NCBI RefSeq assembly: GCF_022808175.1
Contig: NZ_JALGBX010000012.1
Span: 124,001-188,000, forward strand
DNA: 64,000 bases
Reading direction: 5' to 3'
From: Streptomyces sp. AP-93
GTDB lineage: Bacteria; Actinomycetota; Actinomycetes; Streptomycetales; Streptomycetaceae
In this document: piece by piece, positions 8,699 through 17,022 of the stretch
Layout of the letters: the number at the start of each line of letters is the position of its first letter
How positions within the stretch are numbered: position 1 is the first letter of the stretch
Notes under the pieces: generated by a model
Told to the model about the DNA's origin: nothing
Databases searched by the model: none
Seen by the model: the letters and a program-made list of their open reading frames with translations, nothing else
Position numbers and translations under genes: made by a program

Positions 8699-9505
8699 AT
8701 GGCTTCGCTGACGGCGGTAGAGGGGGCGGCGGGGCGGCGGGTACGGCTCCACTGCCTCGCCCACGCGGGCGCGGGGGTGGCCAGCTACCGTCGCTGGCCC
8801 GTCGCGGCCGGGCCCGGCGTGGACGTCGCGGCGCTGGTGCTGCCGGGCCGTGACAGCCGGCGGCGCGAGCCCCGCGTCACCGAGCGCGCAGGGCTCCTGG
8901 AGGATCTGCTGCCCCCGCTCCTGGAGGCGGCCCGGTCCGGACCGTACGCGCTGTACGGCCACAGCCTGGGCGCCCTGGTGGCGTACACGCTCACCAGGGC
9001 GCTGGCGGACGCCGGGGTGCCGGCGCCGCTGTTCCTCGCGGTGGGCGCCTGCCTGCCGCCGCACGTCAGCGCCGCCCTGGTGGCCGCGGCGGAACTCCCC
9101 GACGACGTGCTGCTGCCCCTCCTGGGCGACCTCGGCTCGCTGCCCAAGGGAGCCGCCGCCCGCCCCGGCGGGCTGTGGCACCGCAGTGTGCTGCCCGTCC
9201 TGCGCGACGACCTGCGCCTGGCCCGGGCACTGCGCCAGGCGGCCCTGGACCCCGTCACCGGAGGATCCGTGGATCTGCCCCTGCTCGTCTTCGCGGGCAG
9301 CGACGATCCGCTCGCCGTGCCCGCCGCCCTCGAGGAGTGGCGGCAGTGGACCACCGGGCCGATCACCGTACGCTCCGTCGACGGCGACCACTTCTTCGCG
9401 GGCGGAGACGTACTGCCGGCCCTGGTCGGTGCGGCCTGCCGCGAGTACGAGGCGGCGGCCGCCGCCGGGGCCGCGGCGGGCGCGAGCGCGGGGGGTGTGC
9501 GGTGA
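8699..9505 (+). CDS. Type II (editing) thioesterase
   Basis: A 268-residue alpha/beta hydrolase of the GrsT/RifR class, which strips aberrant acyl groups from carrier proteins. The nucleophile elbow GHSLGA places the serine near residue 89, and a histidine follows in GDHFF near the C-terminus. The N-terminal LHCLAHAGAG segment is the usual oxyanion-loop region. An excellent ribosome binding site (GGAGGAGGG) precedes the ATG at 8699. It overlaps the KS-alpha start by GTGA, so the two are translationally coupled. Editing thioesterases are common in modular PKS/NRPS clusters but less usual as the first gene of a type II PKS operon. An alanine/glycine-rich tail ends the protein. Confidence 0.85.
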   Translation: MASLTAVEGAAGRRVRLHCLAHAGAGVASYRRWPVAAGPGVDVAALVLPGRDSRRREPRVTERAGLLEDLLPPLLEAARSGPYALYGHSLGALVAYTLTRALADAGVPAPLFLAVGACLPPHVSAALVAAAELPDDVLLPLLGDLGSLPKGAAARPGGLWHRSVLPVLRDDLRLARALRQAALDPVTGGSVDLPLLVFAGSDDPLAVPAALEEWRQWTTGPITVRSVDGDHFFAGGDVLPALVGAACREYEAAAAAGAAAGASAGGVR

Positions 9506-10776
9506 AGCGCGTCGTCATCACCGGGGTCGGCGTGGTGGCCCCCGGAGCCGTCGGCACCGCCAACTTCTGGTCCCTGCTGACCTCGGGCCGTACCGCCACC
9601 CGGGGCGTCACCCTCTTCGACGCCTCCAGCTACCGCTCGCGGGTCGCCGCCGAGGTCGACTTCGACCCCACCGCGCACGGCTTCACCCTCGCCGACACCG
9701 AACGCCTGGACCGGGCCGCCCAGTTCGCCCTGGTCAGCGCCCGGGAGGCGGTGGCCGACAGCGGCCTGCACGCCGTACTGGCCGCGGGGAACCGGCTGCG
9801 CACCGGGGTCAGTCTGGGCAATGCGGCAGGCTGCGCCACCGGGCTCGCCACCCAGTACGCGCTGCTGAGCGACTTCGGCAGCACCTGGACCGTCGACCAC
9901 CGCCGGGCCGCCGAGTGCCTCTACGACTACTTCGTGCCCAGCTCGCTGGCGGCCGCCGTGGCCCGCGACAGCGGCGCGCAGGGCTCGGTCAGCCTGATCT
10001 CCAGCGGCTGCACCTCGGGCCTGGACGCGATCGGGCACGCCGCCGAGCTGATCCGCGAGGGCAGCGCCGACGTGATGATCGCGGGCGGGGCGGAGGCACC
10101 GATCTCCCCCATCGCCATGGCCTGCTTCGACCGCATCCGCCTCACCAGCCCCCGCAACGAGGACCCCGCCACCGCCTCGCGCCCCTTCGACCGCACCCGC
10201 GACGGCTTCGTGCTCGGCGAGGGCGCGGCCGTGCTGATCCTGGAGGAGCTGGAGCACGCGCGCCGCCGGGGCGCCCGCGTGTACGCGGAGCTGTCCGGCT
10301 TCGCCTCGTACAGCAGCGCGCACCACATGACGGGGCTGCGGCCGGGCGGCCAGGAAATGGCCGACGCCATCCGGGCGGCACTCGACGAGGCGCGGCTGAA
10401 CCCGGTCGACGTGGACTACATCAACGCGCACGGGGCCGGCACCCGGCACAACGACCGGCACGAGACGAACGCCTTCAAGCAGGGACTGGGCGACCACGCC
10501 CGGCGCGTCCCGGTCAGCTCCATCAAATCGATGATCGGACACGCGCTCGGCGCCGCCGGGGCCCTGGACGTGGCGGCCAGCGTGCTGGCCATCGAGCACA
10601 GTACGGTGCCGCCGACCGCCAACCTCCACGAGCCCGACCCGACCTGCGACCTGGACTACACACCGCTGTTCGCCCGCGAGCAGCGCACCAGTACGGTCCT
10701 CAGCGTCGCCAGCGGCTTCGGCGGCTTCCACGCCGCCACCGTGCTGACCCGCCCCCGGCTGCGGGAGACGGCATGA
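9502..10776 (+). CDS. Ketosynthase alpha of the first minimal PKS
   Basis: A 424-residue KS-alpha that builds the poly-beta-ketone with its KS-beta partner. The active-site cysteine is at about residue 170 in SSGCTSG; the catalytic histidines lie in YINAHGAGT and IGHALGAAG. It begins at a GTG overlapping the thioesterase stop and ends overlapping the KS-beta start by ATGA, giving a tight TE-KS-CLF operon. It is clearly paralogous to the KS-alpha at 22937 (shared start, FDP.AHG, HETxAFK.xLGDHA) but has many differences through the middle. No acyl carrier protein gene follows. It may use the ACP encoded at 25482, or act on starter-unit synthesis. Confidence 0.95.
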   Translation: MKRVVITGVGVVAPGAVGTANFWSLLTSGRTATRGVTLFDASSYRSRVAAEVDFDPTAHGFTLADTERLDRAAQFALVSAREAVADSGLHAVLAAGNRLRTGVSLGNAAGCATGLATQYALLSDFGSTWTVDHRRAAECLYDYFVPSSLAAAVARDSGAQGSVSLISSGCTSGLDAIGHAAELIREGSADVMIAGGAEAPISPIAMACFDRIRLTSPRNEDPATASRPFDRTRDGFVLGEGAAVLILEELEHARRRGARVYAELSGFASYSSAHHMTGLRPGGQEMADAIRAALDEARLNPVDVDYINAHGAGTRHNDRHETNAFKQGLGDHARRVPVSSIKSMIGHALGAAGALDVAASVLAIEHSTVPPTANLHEPDPTCDLDYTPLFAREQRTSTVLSVASGFGGFHAATVLTRPRLRETA

Positions 10777-12029
10777 GCGGCGTCAACAGCGCGAGCGGGG
10801 GCGTGCGCAGCCTGGCCGCGGGCCGGGCGCTGGTCACCGGCATCGGCGTGGCCGCGCCCAACGGGCTGGGCACCGAGGCCTGGTGGAGCGCCGTGCTGGA
10901 GGGCCGCAGCGGCATCGGCCCGATCACCCGCTTCGACGCCTCCGGCTACCCGGTGCGGATCGCGGGCGAGATCCCCGGCTTCGTCGACGAGGAACACATC
11001 CCCAGCCGCCTGCTCCCCTCCACCGACCGGGTCACCCGCCTGAGCCTGGTCGCGGCCAAGGAGGCCCTGGAGGACTCGGGCGCCGACCCGGCCGCGCTGC
11101 CCGGCCACCGGGCGGGCGTGATCACGGCCAGCTCCGCGGGCGGCACCGAGTTCGGCCAGCGAGGGCTGGAGGCACTGTGGGGCAAGGGCGCCCAGTACGT
11201 CAGCGCGTACCAGTCCTTCGCCTGGTTCCACGCGGCGGGAACCGCGGAGATCTCCATCCGGCACGTGCTGCGCGGCCCCGCCTCCGCCGTGGTCACCGAG
11301 CAGGCGGGCGGGATCGACACCCTCGCCCGCGCCCGGCGCGAGATCCGCAAGGGCGTGGCCCTCATGGTGACCGGAGGCGTCGACTCGGTGCTCTGCCCCT
11401 GGGGCTGGGCCGCGCACCTGGCAGACGGCCGGCTGAGCACCCACCCCGATCCGGCGCGGGCCTACCTGCCCTTCGACGCGGAGGCCCGCGGCCATGTCGT
11501 GGGTGAGGGCGGCGCGCTGCTGGTGCTGGAGGACGCGGCGGCCGCCGCAGCGCGCGGCGTCCGCGGGTACGCCGTGGTGGCCGGGTGCGCGGCGACCTTC
11601 GACGGCGGGCCCGGGGAGGAGCGGCTCAAGGAGGCCGCCGAACTCGCGCTGGCCGACGCCCGGGTGAGCCCGGACCAGGTGGACGTGGTGTTCGCCGACG
11701 GGGCGGGGGAGCGGGCCGCCGACCGGGCCGAGGCCGAGGCGCTGGCCGCCCTGTTCGGGCCGTGCGGGGTGCCGGTGACCGCGCCCAAGTCGATGACGGG
11801 CCGGCTGGGCGCCGGGGGTTCCTCGCTGGACCTGGCGGCGGCGGCGCTCGCGCTGCGCGACAAGGTGGTGCCCCCGACCACCGGAACGCGGCGGGTCGCC
11901 GCGGACTGCCCGCTGGATCTGGTGACGGGCGCGGCGCGGGAGCTGCCCGGGATGCGGACCGTGCTGGTGCTGGCGCGCGGGTGGGGCGGCTTCAACTCGG
12001 CCGCGGTGTTGCGGGCGGCCGGTGCCTGA
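10773..12029 (+). CDS. Ketosynthase beta (chain length factor) of the first minimal PKS
   Basis: A 418-residue CLF. At the position of the KS cysteine it has the classic glutamine (VVTEQAGGID, about residue 177), thought to help decarboxylate malonyl-ACP. Conserved features include QYVSAYQSFAWF, SVLCPWGWAAHL and PKSMTGRLGAGG. It starts at ATGA overlapping KS-alpha. The first 15 or so residues extend beyond the usual CLF start. It differs from the second CLF in keeping the Gln. Gatekeeper residues that set chain length cannot be assigned reliably by eye. Directly after the stop are five tandem 16-bp repeats. Confidence 0.94.
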   Translation: MSGVNSASGGVRSLAAGRALVTGIGVAAPNGLGTEAWWSAVLEGRSGIGPITRFDASGYPVRIAGEIPGFVDEEHIPSRLLPSTDRVTRLSLVAAKEALEDSGADPAALPGHRAGVITASSAGGTEFGQRGLEALWGKGAQYVSAYQSFAWFHAAGTAEISIRHVLRGPASAVVTEQAGGIDTLARARREIRKGVALMVTGGVDSVLCPWGWAAHLADGRLSTHPDPARAYLPFDAEARGHVVGEGGALLVLEDAAAAAARGVRGYAVVAGCAATFDGGPGEERLKEAAELALADARVSPDQVDVVFADGAGERAADRAEAEALAALFGPCGVPVTAPKSMTGRLGAGGSSLDLAAAALALRDKVVPPTTGTRRVAADCPLDLVTGAARELPGMRTVLVLARGWGGFNSAAVLRAAGA

Positions 12030-12106
12030 GCCGGCCGGTGTCTGAGCCGGCCGGTGTCTGAGCCGGCCGATGCCTGAGCCGGCCGATGCCTGAGCCGGCC
12101 GATGCC
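12027..12106. repeat. Five tandem 16-bp repeats containing stop codons
   Basis: Five head-to-tail copies of TGAGCCGGCCGRTGYC begin at the KS-beta stop codon. The first two copies carry GGTGTC and the last three GATGCC. Because the unit length is 1 modulo 3 and each unit holds a TGA, the array puts stops in all three frames. Each unit also includes the palindrome CCGGCC. It separates KS-beta from a convergent gene and could stall or end transcription. Confidence 0.9.
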
Positions 12107-12126
12107 TGAGGCCGGCGGGGGCGCCG

Positions 12127-12360
12127 CTACGCCAGTCCGTCCGCACAGGCGGACCGGTTCAGCTCGCGCCGCAGCCGGCGCTCCAGCGGGGTCAGCGGCA
12201 GATCGGGCCGCATCCGGTCCGGGTGTCCCGGAGGGGGCGCGTCCCACATCGGGCCGGGGGCCGGGCAGTCGTCCGTACCGATCTGTCCCACGGCATGCAG
12301 GCGCCCGAGGGCGATGAACCCCTCCCACACGGCGCGCACAAAGGGTGTCAGGGCGTGCAT
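12127..12360 (-). CDS. Small DUF6059-like protein
   Basis: A 77-residue protein with an amphipathic N-terminal helix (MHALTPFVRAVWEGFIAL) and a conserved-looking core PPPGHPDRMRPDLPLTPLER followed by a basic helix. This layout resembles small actinomycete proteins of the DUF6059 family found beside biosynthetic genes; the family name is from memory and tentative. A good ribosome binding site (GGAGG) lies 6 bases before the ATG, supporting a real gene. It is convergent with KS-beta and divergent from the aromatase/cyclase. Function unknown. Confidence 0.6.
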   Translation of the reverse strand: MHALTPFVRAVWEGFIALGRLHAVGQIGTDDCPAPGPMWDAPPPGHPDRMRPDLPLTPLERRLRRELNRSACADGLA

Positions 12361-13089
12361 GTCGCCTCCAGGTCGTACGGCCGCCGACCGGCGGGCGGGC
12401 GGGATGTGCGGTCACGATGCGCCCCCGTGGTCGAGGAGCCGACGCGGACGGCCGGAACACGGGTGGATCCCGGGTGCATGCCCCGGCGCGGTGCAGCGGG
12501 GCTCCACTCGAGCCGAACCGCCGTACGGACCCCGCTGGCGCGCAGACCGGAGCCGCCCACCAGGACGGGGGTGGCCGGGTGGGCGGCAGCGGCGGTCGCG
12601 AGCCGGGCCGGGGAAACGGAGCCGCCCCGGGACGCCGGAGGCGTGGTGCGTCAGTTCGACGCCGCCCGGGCTTCCGCCCGCAGAGTCTCGGCGGCCGGGC
12701 TCGCGGGCCGCTCAAGCGGAGGGGGCGGACCCTCCCGGGGCGAGGTACGTCCGAGCCGGCGCACGTCCAAAAGGGGAGGCCGGGCCTTCGGATCGAGGCG
12801 GACGCAGCGGGCGGCTCGATCCGCGCTCCAGTCAAGCCCGTGCGGTCTGCGAGCCGTTCCGGACAGTGTCTTGGGCACGGCCGTCGGCCAGGGCCGCCCG
12901 ACAGCGTCTGCCGGCGGCCCTCAGCGGCAGGCGGACGGGTTCGCCGGTGTGAGGGCACCGGCGCAGTGGTGGCACCGTGCCGGGCGGGGGTCGGAGCCCC
13001 GCCGGTACGGCGGCACCGCAGCCCGGACCCCGCAGCCCGGACGCCGCCGGTCGGAGCCGGCCGGCGTACCAATGAGGAGGGTGTGGAAG
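12361..13089. other. Gene-poor gap before the aromatase gene
   Basis: 729 bp without a gene I can support. Frames on both strands stay open because of the high GC content, but their translations are low-complexity Arg/Gly/Ala/Pro sequence without motifs or ribosome binding sites. It separates the divergent small gene at 12360 from the aromatase/cyclase and presumably holds both promoters; no clear operator palindrome was found. Confidence 0.4.
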
Positions 13090-14046
13090 ATGTCGGATGC
13101 GCGCGTGCACCGCACGGTCCACGAAGTGATCGCGGCGGCCCCGGCCGGAGTGATGTACGGGCTGATCGCGGACGCCACCCGGTGGCCGTTGTTCTTCGCG
13201 CCCTGTGTCCACGTCGAGCAGCTCGACTTCGACGGGACGCGGGAGCGGCTGCGCATGTGGGTCACCGCGGGCGAGAGCGTCAAGTCCTGGGTGTCCAGCC
13301 GGCACCTGGACGTGGAGCGGCTGCGCGTGGCGTTCACCCATGACCTGCCCGCCGCGCCCACGCAGTCCATGAGCGGCGTGTGGACGGTGGTGCCGCTGGG
13401 CGAGTACGCCGCCAAGGTGACCCTGGAGCACTCCTTCACCGTCGCCGGGGACGTACCCGAGGACGTGGCCTGGGTCGAGCGGGTCACCCTCGAGAACAGC
13501 CGCGCCCAACTGGACCGGCTGGCCGAGCTCGCCGAGCGCTGGACGCGTCTGGACGACCTGGTGTGGTCCTTCGAGGACACCGTACGGGTCAACGCGCCCA
13601 GCGAGCTGGTCTTCGACTTCCTGTACCGGGTGCGGGACTGGCCCGCCGAACTCCCGCACGTCAACCGCCTCGACCTGGTCGAGGACGAGCCGGGCGTACA
13701 GGTCCTGTCCATGGGCAGCCTGTCCGTCGACGGCAGCGCGCACAGCACCGAATCGGTGCGCATCTGCTTCCCGGGCGCCCAGCACATCTGCTACAAGCAG
13801 ACCCGGACCTCGCCCCTGCTGACCGCACACACAGGGGAGTGGTCGGTCGAACCCGACGAGTCCGGGGTGACCCTGACGGCCCGGCACAACGTGCTGCTGT
13901 GCGAAGAGAACATCGAGAGCGTGCTGGGCGAGGGCACCGACGCGGTGGCCGCGGGCCGGCACCTGCGCGAGGCGATGGGCCAGGCAGGCCTGTCCGTACT
14001 GCGCCACGCCGCGCAGTACGCCATCGACTCGGTCCGAGTCCTGTGA
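13090..14046 (+). CDS. Didomain aromatase/cyclase (first set)
   Basis: A 318-residue protein with two SRPBCC (START/Bet v1-like) domains, about residues 1-150 and 155-318, as in the bifunctional aromatase/cyclases of reduced aromatic polyketides (ActVII type). Such enzymes fold and aromatise the first ring on the ACP-bound chain. Each half opens alike: HRTVHEVIAAAPAGVMYGLI and WSFEDTVRVNAPSELVFDFL. I take the ATG at 13090, 9 bases after AGGAGG. It is paralogous to the protein at 26606, including the paired WP motifs and the ESxLGEG region. It overlaps the next gene by GTGA. Confidence 0.92.
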   Translation: MSDARVHRTVHEVIAAAPAGVMYGLIADATRWPLFFAPCVHVEQLDFDGTRERLRMWVTAGESVKSWVSSRHLDVERLRVAFTHDLPAAPTQSMSGVWTVVPLGEYAAKVTLEHSFTVAGDVPEDVAWVERVTLENSRAQLDRLAELAERWTRLDDLVWSFEDTVRVNAPSELVFDFLYRVRDWPAELPHVNRLDLVEDEPGVQVLSMGSLSVDGSAHSTESVRICFPGAQHICYKQTRTSPLLTAHTGEWSVEPDESGVTLTARHNVLLCEENIESVLGEGTDAVAAGRHLREAMGQAGLSVLRHAAQYAIDSVRVL

Positions 14047-15833
14047 CCGCGGTCCAGGACACCACGGCCCCCGTACGGGAAACCCACGCACCCGTACGGG
14101 ACAAAGGTGAGGCGGCGCCCGCCGCCGCGTCCGAGCGCGCCGCCCGGCTGGAGGCGGCCCTCGGCGACCCCCTGGACCCGGACAACCCGCACGGACACCT
14201 GGCGCTGCTGCGCGCCGACGAGGCCCGCGAGGCGCCGGCGGCCACCGAGGCGCTGCTCGCCGAAGCGGGCCTGGGCGCCGAGTTCGTCCCGTACGACCTC
14301 GGCGGCCGGCTCACCGACCTGGAGGAACTCGCGCGGGTACTACGCCCGTTGTTCCGCCGCGATCTCGCGCTCGGCTACGGATTCGGCATCACCTCGCTCT
14401 TCGCCGCCTGCGCGGTGTGGACCGCGGGGGACGAGCCGCAGCGCCGGGCGCTGGCCGCGCACCTCCTCGGCGGCGGCCGGGTCACGATCGTGCACCGCGA
14501 GGTGGCGCACGCCAACGCGATCCTGCGCAACGAGGTCGAGGCGAGGCCCGGACCGGACGGCGGCTGGGTGCTCAACGGGCACAAGGACGTGGTCATCAAC
14601 GCCCACCGCGCCGAGGCCTTCGTCATGTACGCGCGCACCGCGAGCGAGGACGGACCGCGCAGCCACTCCGTGCTGCTGCTCGGCCCCGAGCCGCCCGCCT
14701 CCGGCGAGGTGCGCAGGCTCGGCAGGGTCGAGATGCCGGGCATGCGCGGCGCGCACTTCTCCGGACTCGAATTCGCCGATGTGGCCGCGGGGCCCGAGGC
14801 ACTGGTCGGCGAGGCCGGCGAAGGCGTGTCGCTGGCCCTGCGCAGCTTCCAGATCAGCCACTGCCTGATTCCGGGCGTGGTGCTGGCCGGCGTGGACAGC
14901 GTGCTGCGCCAGGCCGTGCACGCGGCCGTGGAGAACCGGCCCGACGGATGGCCAGCCCGCCGCTGGCAGAAGGTGCTCGCCGGGGTCTTCGCGGACCTGC
15001 TGGCCTGCGACAGCATGGCCGTCACCGGGCTGCGGGCGATGAGCCTGCTGCCGGAGGACGCGTACCTGCTGGCCGCCGCGGTCAAGTACACGATGCCGGA
15101 CCTGCTGCGTGAGGACCTGGAGGAGCTGGCGACCGTGCTCGGCGCCCGCGGATACGACCGCGGGCCGCTGTACGGCGGCTTCCAGAAGCTCGTACGGGAC
15201 CTGCCGGTGGCCGGTCTCGGACACGCGGGGACGGCCGTGTGCCAGGCGGTGCTGGTGCCGCAGCTGCCGGCGCTGGCGCGCACGGCGTGGTTCCGCACAC
15301 CGGAGCCGCCGGCGGGGCTGTTCCAACCGGGGGCGCCGTTGCCCCCGTTCGACCACCGGCGCCTCGCGCACTCCGGTACGGACGACCTGCTGACGGCGAC
15401 TCTGGTCGGCGCGGCGAGCCGGCTGGCGAAGGGGCGCTCCGGGTACGCCGACGGGTCGCCGCACGCGGTGCTGGCGGGGCTCGCGCAGACGTTCGTGGCG
15501 GAGCTGCGGGTGCTGAGGGCGCGGTGCGCCGCGTTGAGCGCGCCGGCCGGCGGCACCGGATTCGACGCGCAGGCCTGCGCGCTGGCCGACCGGTACGCGC
15601 TGGTGCTCGCGGCGGCGGCGGTGCTCGGCATGTGGGAGGGGCAGGCCGGGACCGGATCGTTCCTGGAGGAGCCCGCCTGGGCCGTGCTCGCGCTGAGCCG
15701 AATCGCACGGCGGCTGGGGGCGGTGGTGCCGGACCTTCCCGAGGGCGTGGTGGGCTCGGTGCTCGGTGAAGTGCTGGGGCGGTGCCGGGAGGGACGGAGC
15801 CTCGACCTGTACGGGACGGCGCTGGCGGGCTGA
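14043..15833 (+). CDS. Acyl-CoA dehydrogenase-like flavoprotein
   Basis: A 596-residue protein whose residues 90-400 follow the acyl-CoA dehydrogenase fold: substrate/FAD segment GYGFGITSLFAACAVWTAG, the middle beta-domain (NGHKDVVINAHRAEAFVMYA), and the C-terminal helices (RSFQISHCLIPGVVLAGVDS). An extra C-terminal helical extension brings it near 600 residues, like some actinomycete biosynthetic homologues. It starts at a GTG overlapping the aromatase stop. The usual catalytic glutamate could not be assigned by eye. It might dehydrogenate an acyl starter or an ACP-bound chain for the first PKS. An oxidase or N-hydroxylase of the same superfamily is an alternative. Confidence 0.75.
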   Translation: MTAVQDTTAPVRETHAPVRDKGEAAPAAASERAARLEAALGDPLDPDNPHGHLALLRADEAREAPAATEALLAEAGLGAEFVPYDLGGRLTDLEELARVLRPLFRRDLALGYGFGITSLFAACAVWTAGDEPQRRALAAHLLGGGRVTIVHREVAHANAILRNEVEARPGPDGGWVLNGHKDVVINAHRAEAFVMYARTASEDGPRSHSVLLLGPEPPASGEVRRLGRVEMPGMRGAHFSGLEFADVAAGPEALVGEAGEGVSLALRSFQISHCLIPGVVLAGVDSVLRQAVHAAVENRPDGWPARRWQKVLAGVFADLLACDSMAVTGLRAMSLLPEDAYLLAAAVKYTMPDLLREDLEELATVLGARGYDRGPLYGGFQKLVRDLPVAGLGHAGTAVCQAVLVPQLPALARTAWFRTPEPPAGLFQPGAPLPPFDHRRLAHSGTDDLLTATLVGAASRLAKGRSGYADGSPHAVLAGLAQTFVAELRVLRARCAALSAPAGGTGFDAQACALADRYALVLAAAAVLGMWEGQAGTGSFLEEPAWAVLALSRIARRLGAVVPDLPEGVVGSVLGEVLGRCREGRSLDLYGTALAG

Positions 15834-15990
15834 GGCGTGCGATGACCCCGCCCGACCGGCCGACCGCTTGACCACCCGCCTTTCCGGTCAGGGCGCCGCA
15901 GACGTGTCGGGGCGGTGGACGAACGCCCCGGCCAGATCGCCGTCCGCCCCGCGGGACCGGGACGGGCGGCACTACACGCAGGAGACGACG

Positions 15991-16812
15991 ATGGACCAGG
16001 TGAGATGCGCCGCCCCCCTTCGTGTGCCGCGGCCGCACGGTCCGTGGGACGGGGTGAAGGAGAACCTGACCGGGCTCGGCAACGCGGTGGTCCACACGAC
16101 CTGGAGCGAATGGCTGCCCAGCGTGCTGACCACACCCCGGCTGCGCGAGCTGCTCGGGCCGGACTGGGACCGCTACCGGCGTACCCCCGACGCCACCGTG
16201 CGCTACCGCTTCGCGGCCGCCCGGCTGCTCATCAAGTACACGGCGGCGGCGGCGCTCGGCATCCCGCCCGAGTACCTCGACCTGGCCTACCGGCTGGGCG
16301 GGCGCCCCTATCTGCGCGGCTTCGACCAGATCGAGCTGAGCCTGTCCCACACCGGAGACCTGATAGCCGTCGGGCTCAGCCGCACGGGCCGGATCGGCGT
16401 GGACGTGGAGCCGGCCAACCGCAACGTACGGCTGGAGCTGCTGGAGGCGCAGATCCTGACCCCGGCCGAGATGACGGAGATCGCCGGGATGCCGGAGGCG
16501 GAGCGGGTCCCGTACGCGCTGAAGCTGTGGACCCTCAAGGAGGCGTACAGCAAGGCACTCGGGCAGGGGCTGCGGCTGGGCTTCAAGGAGTTCGGCTTCC
16601 AGGAGTCCGGCTCGGGGGGCGCGCGGCTGCACGCCCCGGACGGCAGCGCGGCGACCCGGGGGGAGTGGGGCTTCGCCACGCACCCGGTGATGGGCCGCTA
16701 CCTGCTGAGCACCGCCTGCCACGACGCGGGGCTGTCCACCGCGAACGACACGTCGGTGGGGACCATGCTCGACCAGGGGTTCCTGTCGGCGATGAACCAG
16801 AGCGCGAGCTGA
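15991..16812 (+). CDS. Sfp-type 4'-phosphopantetheinyl transferase
   Basis: A 273-residue PPTase that converts apo carrier proteins to holo form using CoA. It carries LSLSHTGDLIAVGLS, the Mg-binding motif GVDVEPANRN and the signature LWTLKEAYSKALGQG, in that order and spacing. The ATG at 15991 follows GGAG, and the upstream in-frame region is not PPTase-like. Jadomycin (JadM) and kinamycin clusters also hold a PPTase, so activation of the ACP at 25482 is the likely role; the condensation protein that follows has no carrier domain of its own. Confidence 0.93.
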   Translation: MDQVRCAAPLRVPRPHGPWDGVKENLTGLGNAVVHTTWSEWLPSVLTTPRLRELLGPDWDRYRRTPDATVRYRFAAARLLIKYTAAAALGIPPEYLDLAYRLGGRPYLRGFDQIELSLSHTGDLIAVGLSRTGRIGVDVEPANRNVRLELLEAQILTPAEMTEIAGMPEAERVPYALKLWTLKEAYSKALGQGLRLGFKEFGFQESGSGGARLHAPDGSAATRGEWGFATHPVMGRYLLSTACHDAGLSTANDTSVGTMLDQGFLSAMNQSAS

Positions 16813-17022
16813 CCTGCGGCCCGGGTCTGCGGCCCGGGTCGATCCGGGCCTTGAGCCGTTCTGCGGCGGACTTCGAGGCGCGTCAGCGCATCGACAGGTG
16901 CCCGGCAGCGGGTTGCTCCACGGTGGGCCCGGGAGTACCGCGCCCTCGGGCGCCCCGCTCCCCGGGCCGTCCGGCGTTCCGGGCCCCGTACGGGATGAGC
17001 AGGACCGGAGGAGGGCGACCGC

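Noticed and set aside
12223..13089. Extension of the first aromatase/cyclase frame 289 codons upstream.
   Set aside because: The upstream part has no homology-like features, and AGGAGG precedes the ATG at 13090.
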